64,000 bases of DNA from positions 496,001 to 560,000 of the forward strand of contig WWBZ02000013.1 of assembly GCA_011503125.2 (NCBI GenBank). The letters are read 5' to 3'. The stretch comes from Botryosphaeria dothidea. Taxonomy: Eukaryota; Ascomycota; Dothideomycetes; Botryosphaeriales; Botryosphaeriaceae. Positions 21,896 to 32,900 of the stretch are shown here, piece after piece (within the stretch, counting starts at the first letter, position 1; the number at the start of each line of letters is the position of its first letter). Position numbers and translations under genes: made by a program. The notes below the pieces were generated by a model that saw only the letters and a list, made by a program, of their open reading frames with translations, ran no database searches and was not told the origin of the DNA.

Positions 21896-23526
21896 ATGGC
21901 TTCGAGCCTCACTCACGACGAGCACAGCACGCCGCACGGACAGCGTCATTCGGTCACATCCTCCACGATGCAGAATGGTACGACTGCGCTCTCCCATGGA
22001 TCCAAAAAAAAAAAAAAAGAATTGCAGCTGGTGCTGACGAGCCAGCAGCAGAAAGCGACGATGAACCAACGCCCCCCGGCTTCGCCAACCTCGACGAGAT
22101 CGAGGCGCCTCTGCCCGCCATCACCGAAGAAGAGCAGCCCCGTCTAGAGGGCGAACAAGCCGAAACCAGGGACACGCGCTCGGCCTTGGCGAACCTGGAC
22201 GAGATCGAGGCGCCGCAGCCGGTGTACAGCAACGAGGGCCGGCCCAGCCTCGAGCAGCGCTTCGAGGCGGAAAAGCAGCACCGGACCACGAACGACCAGA
22301 GCCCGACGTCGTCCTCGAGCCAAACGGCCGTGGCTAGCGGCGGGGATGGGATTGCGGCGGAGGAAGGCGTGGGCGGCCAACACTCGCATCGCCGAGGTGG
22401 ATACGAAGAGAAGCGGGACACAACGGGAGAGGAGGGGAACATGCTGGAGCGGCTGATAGGCAAGGAGCGCATGGCGATGTTCTGCACGTCGTCCTACCTC
22501 ATCTTCTTTGCGCTGCTCGGCACGCTCACGCGCCTCGGGCTGCAGGCGCTGACCATCTACCCGGGCGCGCCCGTCGCGCTGGGCGAGCTGTGGGCCAACG
22601 CCGCGGGCACGGCGGTCATGGGGTTCCTGGCCGAGGACCGGGCACTGTTCGCGCAGGAGCTGGAGCGCGCGGCAGCGCGACGGGCAGATAATGATGGCGG
22701 CGAGGGGGTGAGCAGGGAGGAGTTCATCCGGACGCAGAACGTCGCGGTCAAGAAGCAGATCCCGCTGTACCTGGGGTTGACGGTCGGCTTCTGCGGCTGC
22801 TTCACGACCTTCTCGTCGTTCATGCGCGACGCGTTCCTCGCGCTGTCGAACAACCTCGACGCAGATCTCGTCCGCACGACGGCGAGCGCGGCGCCGCGCA
22901 ACGATGGGCGCAGCGTCGAGGCGGTGCTGGCGGTGCTGATTCTCGAGGTCGCGACGTGCCTGGTGGCGCTGGATTTCGGGGCGCACGTGGCGATGGCGGT
23001 GGAGCGGCCGCTGCGTGGGATTGCGCGGGTCAATTGGCTTGAGGCGCTGGATTTGGCGGTGGTGGTGGTGGCATGGCCGGCGTGGATCGGAGCGGTGATG
23101 CTGGCGATTTGGCCGCCGCACGACAGATGGCGCGGAGTAGCGGTGTTTGCGCTGGTTTTTGGGCCGGTGGGGTGCCTGCTGAGATTTGTGTTGTCGATGA
23201 GGCTCAACGCACTGGTTCCGCGGTTTCCGCTGGGCACGTTCGTGGCGAATGTGTTCGGGACGCTGGTGTTGGCGGCATCGTGGGACTTGCAGCACGCGGG
23301 GAGTGCAGGGAATGTGGGGTGTCAGGTTTTGCAGGGGGTGCAGGACGGATTCTGCGGGTGCCTGACGACGGTGAGCACGTGGATGCTGGAGCTCAAGGGC
23401 CTACGCAGGTTACACGCGTATGTTTACGGGGCGTGCAGCGTGGGAATAGGGCTGGCGGTGGTTGTGGTTGTGATGGGCAGCCTGCGATGGGCCGACGGCT
23501 TTGACGCGGCTCAGTGCCGCACGTAG
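21896..23526 (+). CDS. Two-repeat fluoride ion exporter (FEX/CrcB family), N-terminal frame interrupted
   Basis: A plasma-membrane fluoride channel that protects cells from fluoride. The eukaryotic form carries two CrcB repeats joined by a linker, both visible here. Repeat 1 has ELWANAAGTAVMGFL and GFCGCFTTFSSFMRD; repeat 2 has GPVGCLLRFVLSMRLN, FVANVFGTLVLA and GFCGCLTTVSTWMLEL. An acidic cytosolic N-terminal region of about 160 residues precedes them and contains a duplicated phrase (ANLDEIEAP twice). The likely start at 21896 (MASSLTHDEHSTPHG) is in a different frame from the rest. The shift falls in a run of 15 A at 22004-22018. If the run is correct, translation must begin further in, for example at MLERLIGKER near 22441, which would still keep the complete transporter. 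Slippage or sequencing error is likely. Confidence 0.85.
22004..22018 (+). repeat. Poly-A run (15 A) at a frame change
   Basis: Fifteen A inside the N-terminal coding part of the fluoride exporter. The frame carrying the plausible start codon and the frame carrying the transporter meet at this run. Confidence 0.8.
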
Positions 23527-23605
23527 ACACAATAAACTCCTTAACCTTGCCGCGTCCCCATCGCATCGTCATCATCTCTCTCACTCTCACTCTTCAGCGC
23601 CCACC

Positions 23606-24349
23606 ATGTTCATGATTATGCCCAAGTCCGCCTCGCAGCCGCAGGGTCAACAGCGCCTGGCCGGACGCCCTGCCCGCGTGAAGGCCGCCTGCGACCGCTG
23701 TCGGCACAAGAAGATTAAGGTGAGCCCACTCGCCACTGTTCCACCGCGCGCGCCCTCACTGCTAACGCGACTCAGTGCGACGGCCTGACACCCTGCTCCC
23801 GCTGCAAACAAGAGCAATTGGTGTGCACTGCCGCCAGGAAGCCGCCGCCTGCCGACCCGCTGTCTGCCTCGCGCGAGTTCGCCACCTGCGCTCCACCTTC
23901 AACACCACGCGCTCACAATTTGCAGGTACATCCAGTCATTGGAAACCCAGCAATCCTCTCTTGTTCGCGTGCTCCGCCGTATGCACCGCCTACTACGCCA
24001 GCATCCAGCCTCCAATGACCTGGAAGATGTCGCCGATGCATTGAAATCGTGCGGCTTTGAGCTCGACGATGCTGATCACGTGCCCACATCGCCCAGGAAG
24101 AGGTCCAACTCACACCTCAGCTCCCGCGCCCCGGACGCCGTGAAGCGAATGAAGTATGACCACGGATCTCAGTCAGATATAGCTGCAGATTCTGCTCTCC
24201 AACAGCAGGACTCTGCCGGCCTTCCCCAGCTTGTTGATGATCCGTTCTTCGGTGTCCACATGGAGCCCATCAGCCTAACTTCTTTTCTCAACTTCTTGAA
24301 CTCGCCCTCTTCCCATGAGGATGGATTTTCGGATTTCCCTAAGTTATGA
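23606..24349 (+). CDS. Short Zn2Cys6 (fungal binuclear cluster) regulator
   Basis: Three exons (23606-23719, 23776-23861, 23926-24349) give 207 residues. The start is the ATG in CCACCATGTT. The zinc cluster is split by intron 1: CDRCRHKKIK is in exon 1 and CDGLTPCSRC and its last Cys are in exon 2, giving spacing C-x2-C-x6-C-x5-C-x2-C-x6-C (Cys 29 to 55). A short helix follows (YIQSLETQQSSLVRVLRRM), likely a coiled-coil dimerisation element. The remaining 120 residues are polar with no middle homology region, so it is much shorter than typical family members. The second donor (GTCTGC) is weak, and that junction is the least certain. It probably binds DNA in the nucleus; targets are unknown. 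Confidence 0.75.
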
Positions 24350-24398
24350 CGATATGCTGATTGCTAGATATACGACATCTGTACATACGTTGTATCGC

Positions 24399-25850
24399 TC
24401 ACTCCGTCTCGCTGTACGGCGGTGGAAGTTTTGCAATTGCCTCCTCTTCTGTTTCGTCCACGTCGAGATACTCCGTCCCAATCTCCAGCGCATCCACCTC
24501 TTCGACGCTTTGCATGGCCCCACTGTACCGCCCTCTCACAAACTTTCGTGTTACCTGCACCGGAACGTCCAGCATTAGTCGACCATGACGGACACCTTTG
24601 AAACGAACCTGTACTACTATCGAGTACCTTCGCGCTGCTATCTCAGTCGCAAACGTTGGTAAAACTGCTTTATGCGCGCTCACTGGGATGCACAGCAGTG
24701 TCGTCCACGCCAACGTCGCCTTGTCCGCCTTGGTGGTTCCGTCGGACGAGACATCGGCTTGTGCCCAGTCCAGAGACGTCAGCTGCCGCACCTCGCTCCC
24801 CACCTCCTCTACCCGCACGCTCAGATTCGTCTTCCGTGATGCGTCCAACATCGTAGCATTCCGCTCCATTTTTGCAGCCGAGTAAAACATTTTCGACTGC
24901 AGCGTCGTCTGCACCTCGCACTCCCACTCGTACGGCTGGTTTGTCAGGACAATCGACGCATTTGCATCGAAGCTCAACCCGATAAACAACTTTGTACTTG
25001 CCTTGGGCGCCGAGGTTGACACGTCCAAGGATCGCGGCTCTTCCGTGGACACCTGGATCACTCCTCTTGGCCGCTGCAGGAAGCTGTTGTACACGTTTGT
25101 CCGCGCTCGCATCTTGAACTCCCCTGGATAGTCGGCGACAGGCAAAGGTGGCTCCATGCTGCTCAGTGGAAGGATTTCAACTTCTCGCTGAGCCCAGAGC
25201 GTGCTACCCGCGGCGTACGGCTCATTGGAACTGGAGGTGAGTGTTGTTTTGAGCTGGTAGACGATCAGGGGCTGCATGAACGTCTTTCCATCGCTGGATC
25301 TGTAGTAAGTCGGACCCAGCTTCGCCGTGGGCGGAATCTTGAGATATAGGGGATTGACGTCGCCAAATGGAGATACGAGCTCTTCTGGTACGGCAAAGTG
25401 AAATGGATAACGTTGGGTCGTGAAGGGGCCTTTTATTTGGGTTTGACATCCTGGACTATCGTATTTCTCCGTCAAGAACTTCTCACATCAGAGAAATCCC
25501 CAGCGATTGCTTGTGTGCATCAAATTTACCTTGTGCTCGACAGTGGTCAAAGGCGCCTGGGGCGTGTTGGAGCCGGCGTCGCTCTCTATCCAAATTCTGG
25601 AAACGCCTGTCTGTGTTAGTTGGGGACATAGGCGGGACAGTCGGTACTCACCAGTGAAGGCTATACTGGCTTGGATATCCAAATTGCCGAAGATGGTGAC
25701 TTCCACAAACCCCTCGATCGTATCTCCACCGGTGCGTACTATACGTGCCTGGTTCCTCGGCTCTGACGAGTCGTCCTCCGGAAAAATGAAAATTCGCGCT
25801 GCAACGTAGTGCTGCAGAGCGGATTGGTATTTTGGCATTTTCATTCTCAT
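24399..25850 (-). CDS. Arrestin-like adaptor ending in PPPY
   Basis: Alpha-arrestin-type proteins link membrane cargo to the Rsp5/Nedd4 ubiquitin ligase. Three exons (25850-25652, 25606-25530, 25478-24399) join in phase and give 451 residues if the ATG at 25850 is used; in-frame ATG codons at 25844 and 25838 are alternatives. The N-terminal arrestin fold is suggested by ARIFIFPEDDSS, GFVEVTIFGNLDIQASIAFTG and VSRIWIE. The C-terminal arrestin-like part has YPFHFAVPEEL, KIPPTAKLG and YQLKTTL. The protein ends LPPPYSETE, which contains a PPxY motif at about residues 444-447, the standard Rsp5 WW-domain ligand. The short introns (45 and 51 bases) were chosen to keep phase, and other acceptors fail. 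It converges with the Zn2Cys6 gene, whose stop is 50 bases away. Confidence 0.8.
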
Positions 25851-26068
25851 GGTCCGCAGAATTGATGCGATGGCCGCGTCTGAATGCTGCTTCTGCTCAC
25901 GCATTAACAGCACTCTGCCCTCGGCGTTCCGACAGCGCCGGCGACGTGCCGACAGGGCTCGCGCGGTTCGGCAACGTCGGGAGCGCTAAAGGTGCATGGG
26001 TACGTATATTTCTCCTCCCCGCCTCCACAGACCTCATTCGAGACTCAACCAACAACACGTGATGGAAA

Positions 26069-28182
26069 ATGGACTGGCATCAGATCGCAACCGCAAAGAG
26101 AGCATCCCTCCTGCAGGTGATCCCTGCCGAGTGGCGCCTGCTCTCCGACCAGATCCCTCCGCCCAGCAGCCTCCGTGACGTCACCGCCTTCATTCGCCAG
26201 CACCTGAGCCCGCTCGAGCTCGACATCACCAACGCTCCCGCCCACGTCCTACTCGCCCGCCTCGGCTCCCGCGAGTACTCCGCCGTCGAAGTGACGCGCG
26301 CCTTCTGCCACCGCGCCTCCCTCGCCCACCAATTGGTCCGTCGTCCCCCTCCCACGGCCCCCACCCGACCCGTCACTCATCCCCACGCCCCAGACAAACT
26401 GCCTCTCAGAAACCCTCTTCCCCGCCGCCCTCGCCCACGCCGCCTCCCTCGACGCCCACCTCGCCGCCACCAGCACGCCCGTCGGCCCCCTCCACGGCCT
26501 CCCCGTCTCCCTCAAGGACCGCTTCAACGTCTCCGGCACCGACTCGGCCTGCGGCTACATCGCCTGGCTGAACGCGCCCAAGCGCCCCGCCGACGAAGGC
26601 GCGCTCGTGCGCGCGCTCCGCCGCGCCGGCGCGGTGCTCTTCGTCAAGACGGCCGTGCCGACGAGCATGCTCATGGGCGAGACGACGAGCAACATCGGCG
26701 GCGCGACGCGCAACCCGCGCAACCGCCTGCTGTCGGCGGGCGGCGCGTCCGGCGGCGAGGGCGCGCTGCTGGCGTGCCGCGGCAGCCCCGCCGGCTGGGG
26801 CAGCGACATCGCCGGCTCGGTGCGCATCCCGGCCGCGTTCAACGGGCTGTGCGGGCTGCGCCCGAGCTACGGGCGCGTGCCGGGCGATGGGCTGGCGACG
26901 AGCTTGCCGGGGTTGCCGGTGGCGCAGAGCGTCGTGGGGCCGATGGGTGTGGAGGTGGAGGGGGTGGTGGGCGCGATGAGGTGGGTGTTGGGCGAGGAGG
27001 GAGGGGGCCTGTGGCGGGAGGCGTGCGAGGTGGTGGACTTGCCGTGGCGGGAGGGCGTGTGGCGGAGCGCGAGGGCGAGGGTGTGCAGGGAGGGGCAGGT
27101 GGATGGGACGCTGGTGTTTGCGGTGATGGGATGTGATGGCGAGGTGCGGCCGCATCCGCCGGTGAGGAGGGCGGTGGGGGTGGTGGTGAGGGCGTTGCGG
27201 GCGAGGGGGTATGAGGTGCGTCCTTCAGGAGACTCTTCTTGGAACGGAGACGTTGGACAAGGAGGCGAACGTGTTCGTTGATATTAGGAGGAATAACAAG
27301 ATACAGGTCATCGACTGGGACCCCCCTCCCCACGCCCCCGCCACCAACCTCCTCTTCCAGATCTTCGGCTCCACCGCCGGCCAGACCGTCCGCGCTGCCA
27401 TCGATGCCAGCGGCGAGCCGCCCATTCCGCAGCTGAGGGAGTGGTACTATCAAGAAAGTGAACAGCAGCAACAGCCGGCAAGTTCCACGGAGTTCTGGCA
27501 GTTGTGCCAGATGCGCGACGAGTATCGCGCGAAATATCATCGGTATTGGGCAGATTCGAGGATGCGGACGCGGTCGGGCAGGTGCGTTGATGGGGTGATA
27601 TTGCCGGTGGCGCCGAGTGCGGCGGTGGAAGAGGGGCGGTTCGAGTATTACGGTGGGTTGTTTTCTCTTTTCCGTTTGTTTGCGTCTCCCCTCGTTCTCT
27701 CGTGTGTTTTGGAGGGACTGGGAGACTCATGGAGACGTGAGAAGAAGGTGTGAGGGTGGGGACAGAGAAAGAGACGATTGAATCGAGGGGTGGAATCTTT
27801 GCGGCATTTCACGTTTTACTGACTTGATTGGGATTTTCTGAAGCGTACTCGGCTATCGCAAGCGTGCTAGACTACACAGCTGGCACTTTTCCCGTGACGG
27901 TAGCGGATTCCGAGATAGACGTAGAGGATGGAGAGGAATATCAGCCGTTGAGTGAGACAGATCGGCGGAACTGGCAGAGCTGTAAGCTTCTGAGGTCTGA
28001 GAGAGGATCAAAAAGAAATTGAAATTGCTAACTTGAAGTGATGAATAGATCGGAAAGATCTGTTTCATGGAACGCCGGTTGGTCTGCAAGTGATGGGACA
28101 GAGGCTACAGGAAGAGAAGGTGCTGGCAATGATGGAAGCAATTGTGCAGGCTGTGAAGGAGTCGGATGGCCATGGTTATTGA
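26069..28182 (+). CDS. Amidase-signature family hydrolase
   Basis: A hydrolase of amide bonds, of the fungal acetamidase-like group; the substrate is unknown. Five exons (26069-26335, 26394-27215, 27307-27652, 27844-27981, 28049-28182) join in phase and give 568 residues, the usual length. The Ser-cisSer-Lys triad is present: Lys of LPVSLKDRFN (about 130), the first Ser in GGASGGEGALLA (about 208) and the nucleophile Ser in GSDIAGSVRIP (about 231). The C-terminus HGTPVGLQVMGQRLQEEKVL is typical. The third intron is long (191 bases) and I inferred its acceptor from frame. The gene has no signal peptide. The divergent neighbour is the arrestin-like gene, about 220 bases away. Confidence 0.88.
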
Positions 28183-28620
28183 TCAGTGCTCCACTAATGA
28201 TAACACTACCCGAAGCGGCAGAAATAATCATATTCTCTCGGTCATCTCTGCGCCAATCTGTGGAACCCCGGTATGCGACTTGATAACTTTCTCTTCCCCA
28301 CAGGGTATTTCGCTACGGAACACCTTTTCAAAGCATCTTCATTCCCATTAATTTGGATATGGATGCCGAGCAATACCTATGTTCGAGACTCATGGGCCTC
28401 CGCTTTGCTGTCTCACCGTCCTACACCTAATACAATCAACCAAGTTGCCACAAGGGAGCCCGAAAACTACACCAACTTCTTCCTGCCCCCCCCCCCCCCC
28501 CATAATGGGATTAATCACTTGTTCATCTGTCAGATCACTTTCATATTCCATCGAAGAAGTCCATTCAAGAGCCGCATGAATTCATGGGACCTGTTCAAAC
28601 AGCATGGAGACCATAGACCA

Positions 28621-28800
28621 TTGAAAGATTGTCAGGCTCACCCAGCAACAGCTCTACCTTCATTACCAGGAATCCTCGACCTATATTCCTAAAATCGTAC
28701 AAGCGCTGAACAAGCTAGTTCTCTCTGGCAAAGTGCTTTACCTTGGCATCAGCGACACGCCTACATGGATCGGCAGCAAATCGAACGGTATCAAAGGTTC
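28621..28800 (+). pseudogene. Aldo-keto reductase fragment
   Basis: One frame reads LYLHYQESSTYIPKIVQALN and then SGKVLYLGISDTPTW. This is the characteristic block of fungal aldo-keto reductases around strand 6-7 (usual form LYxHxWDxxTxIPE, then SGKVxYxGxSDTPAW). The match ends at TPTWIGSK and the following residues lose similarity. Nothing upstream supplies the N-terminal barrel or catalytic Tyr. It is a relic, not a gene. Confidence 0.6.
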
Positions 28801-29956
28801 AGTAGGGAAGCTGGCAGGATTGAGAAGCTCTCACCGTTTGGTGCTTCTTGGCACCAATCTAGATGAGCATTTTGACTCCCTACAGTGGTATGATGTCTTC
28901 GTAAACCAGCCTGAGAGCGCTTCCGCACTCACAGCCTTGGGCGTTGACGTCGGCATTCTTTTTGAGCTGTGTCCGGAAATTTCCGATCCGGATATGGATG
29001 CATGCTCGCGACCGTGCAGTATTGACACGGGTCTTTGCATATCTGAGTATATTAAATCAAGATAACGGATAAAGTAACTGCTCCAATCAGGGTGAGCGAA
29101 GGACCAACTCGGCGTTGCACAACAGGCCGAAGAAGAGGGGAAAGAGCAAGGCTGAGAATGATGCACTCCAGAGCTGGCCAAAGACAGTCGAAAAACAAGG
29201 TTTCAAAATATCCTCTTAGCGAGTGCGGATGCCTGTGCGTGCATGCGTCAAATACGTGCGCATATTCCTCCCATAAAAGCGGCTAGCTTTTTTCTTGAAA
29301 TGATGTCTCATCATGCACGAAGCAATCATATTGCACGAATTGGATAGCAGAAATTCCGACTTCTGCAAAGCAACTCCTCCTACAAAGCATCACATGTTAA
29401 GCTGAATTCTGTTTAGCAGTTCAATCCGAGAGAAGTATGCATGTCAGCAGCCACGGTTTACAGCGACTGAGGCCGCGAAACGTGTATGAGGAGAAGCTGC
29501 TGCAAGATAACGCGAGAAGATGAGGAAGCACCAGTAAAAGCGATAATCTGTACGTGATTGCTGCCACGATCGACGGATTGATGCATTTCCTGATCCGAAC
29601 CCCTGCTACTCTTGAACACGTTTCAGCTGCCAAGCACGTGAGACTTCCTGCAGGTCTCACACTATACGATAAAGACTTCGGCCGATGCAGGTTGGGGAGA
29701 AACTAGAGTTTATATCCGAGAAAAAGGCATTCGTACAACGGGTGGGATTCGCTGTTGGGCTCCAATGTACGTAAGACTCAATTCCGATAGTATGTACTGC
29801 GACTATCGGATGCGACACCAATAAGCAAGGTAATGCAAGCCTGGATGAGTTCTTAAACAGCCTGATTTCTCGGCTACGCCCATTGATCTGGTAAACCACT
29901 ACTCTCTTTGACATTGAATCCCGCAACGGCTATACTTTCCACTTGAAGCCATCAGA
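28801..29956. other. Intergenic, no gene recognised
   Basis: Short frames only. It contains the promoter of the NACHT-ankyrin gene. No repeat or transposon signature was found. Confidence 0.5.
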
Positions 29957-32900
29957 ATGGCTGAATTTTTGCCCTGGAAGGAAGCATTCAATTCGCTGGA
30001 GAAGCGGAAAGGGCAAGATTCGGAGGCCTGGGCCGCATTCAAATCGCGAAACGAGGACAAGAACCTACTTGACGTCATGGAAGATCTCAAAGAGGTCCAC
30101 AAGTCTGTTTCCGGAAAGTACGATGCTCACGGATTTGGCCGCACGCTGGAGCGCATGGAACTTCTACGCAGTGTGGGTGGCGAAGCTCTGCAATTCGCGC
30201 CAGAGACTGTCGGAATCGCATTCACTGCCTTCAGCGCCCTCTGTTAATGCGTCACTGCAGACATGAAGCTCTATGATACGATCGGCGACACTATCGACAA
30301 TGTCACCCATTGGATCTTTGTTGGAGAAGTCTACGCAAGGCAGTACTCCACCATTTCCAAGAAATTCCCGATATGCGCGGGTGGTAGTCGAACAGAAACC
30401 AACAATGCCGAATACCCGGATGAGAAGCACATCGAAAACAACGAAGAAAATGCCAATCACGATTTCAAAGTCGATTCGGAGAGCGTCTTGAAGAAGATAC
30501 CGCCTCTATTTGAAATTGTACTTCAGCTCTGCTTTGATATTGAGAAGCTGGGCTTTTCGAATGACTCGAAAATCACAAACGCAGAGCAAGCATGCCAGAA
30601 CAGATCTCACCTTTTCAGCCAGCTGAAAGACAAGACGAAATCAAAGGCTAGCAAGGCTTTTTCTTCGTTCCGGCGTCATGTTGAGGCTTTCTTCGGAAAA
30701 GCAAAGCAAATTCAGGGAATACTCAACGATGGCACCAAGAAACTTAAAGCGCTAGATCGAACGGTCGACATGGAGTTCCAATCGAATTTCAAATCAGTGG
30801 CCGAAGACCTGCTTGAGACGATATCCCAAAGCAACAAAGACCTGAAAGATAAACTGAACGGAATTACGGACCCAATCCTGGAAAGCCAGAAACGAATCGA
30901 AGAGAACCAGCACAAGCTGCTCTCGAACGCAGAGAAACAGCAGGAAGATATCGAGATGGTGAAGAAGCTACTGAAAGCTGAATACAATGAGATTCTGGAT
31001 TGGCTTCGATCTGGGACCACACTCGGGCTTGACCAGCCATCTCATCAACAGCAAGAAACGAAGACTAATACCAGCCCTGGAACATGTGATTGGATTCTCA
31101 ATCATAGAAGGTACATCAAATGGAAAGAGGGTTATCCAAGGGTCTGCTGGTTGTCTGGAGATGCTGGTCTTGGAAAATCTTTCATCATGTCTACCGTTGT
31201 GGGTCAGTTTCTGGAACAGGACCAAGGTGACTCCGGCGCCCCACCATTGTTCATATACTTCTTTTGCAAAACTGGAAAGGACGCCACTCGAAAGAGCAAA
31301 AGAGTGATGTTGCATCTTATAATGCAGCTTCTACACATTTGCAATCAACCTAGTTTTCATTATGCTCAACCAGCGTGTGTGGGAATCATCAAGCGAGCCA
31401 AGGGCAATCTCGGCAATGAGAGATATCCAGACATGACAACTAAGGGTCGCGACGAGGCAAAGACGCCGGACTCACTTTCGATGAGAGCACTTCAAGCTGC
31501 CTTTTTGGAGCTCATGAAAGCATTTCAGAGGGAAATTTTTGTTGTTGTGGACGCCCTTGATGAATGCAGCGATGGAATTATGCTCTTGGACGCGCTCTGG
31601 GGTCTAGTCATTTCCGGAGAACAATCTCGACTATACCTTTGGATCTCGAGCCGCCCAGAAGACGAAATCAGAAAGGCGATGCAGAAGGAAGACAGGAAAT
31701 ACCGGCACGTCGAAATAGAGTTGAGGGGTGAACAGAACGATCCAAACTTACAGCTACACGTGAAGTTGGCATTGCAGAATATGGAACATCTCGAGAAAGA
31801 TCAAAAGCATGACGCACTGAATATCATTATGAAGCAGTCTTCTGGGTCTTTCCTCCGTACGTTGAAACCTACCATTGCTGTATACCATTAGCTGATTGGC
31901 ACAGGTGCTAGCACCGCTATAAACCTTCTTAGGGGCACAAAGGCTGTGTCGGACTTCAACCAAGCGTTGAAGGACTTGCCCGCGGACATGGATCAGCTCT
32001 ATCAACAACGTATGCAGAGCTTTCCGCTTGACCACCGAAACTGGCTGTCAATTGCTCTGCGTTGGCTGATTTGCGGTGACGGAGAGATCACTGCAACGCT
32101 TATTGCCGATGAGATTGAACACAAGTACTTGTCGAGGAAATTGCACCGATCCGCAAAAGCGAATGAAGATGCAAACCAAATCCCAGAACGTTCAGCCCAG
32201 AACACCAACGAAGAGCAGGTAGTACGAGACACGGACGGAGGGGACCAGTCAGACTGCAAAGAACGCCCTTCGATATCGGCTCTGAAAGATTTCGGTAGAG
32301 ATTTCCTGAAATTCACATGAAAAGACGAGGCGCAGCTCATGCACGATGCCATCAGAGATTGGGTGCTCAATGACGAAAAGAAGCTCCATGACCAAAAGGA
32401 CGACCATTACCGCAGCTGTTTGGAACGAATGCGATCTCTCTCTACGTACAGGTCCGCTCCAAAATACGGCCACTTGCTGATGGCGTTACACATTATGCGG
32501 ACTCTCAACAGCAGGACCTTTCAAGAACGACACCTATTCCGACCTGATTCCGATAAGGAAGAGTTGGAGATGTTTCAGAGGGAAGAGATGTACCCACAAG
32601 AAGCTGTGATCAAGCAAAGACCAGATGGTGAAGTAGAGACATGCGTCACATCTGACCCAGGGGCGGACCTAAGCGAACACGGTGGGGCAGCTGAAGATGA
32701 GGAAACTGACCCACACGATGATGCCATGCGTTCTGATAGCCTAGAAGAGCATGAAGATGAGCGAGAAAGAGATGAGGATGTTACTGATATGATACCGGAT
32801 GACATTTCCGATGCTGGAACGGCAACATCGGCGTCGTCATCAAACTCGGGACAGAAAACTCCCGAGGATCCAGATCCCCAGAATGATCGTAGCGACGACT

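Noticed and set aside
22144..23295. A 383-codon minus-strand frame opposite the fluoride exporter
   Set aside because: Composition dominated by Arg, His, Pro and Gln, typical of an antisense shadow. The plus strand has both CrcB repeats.
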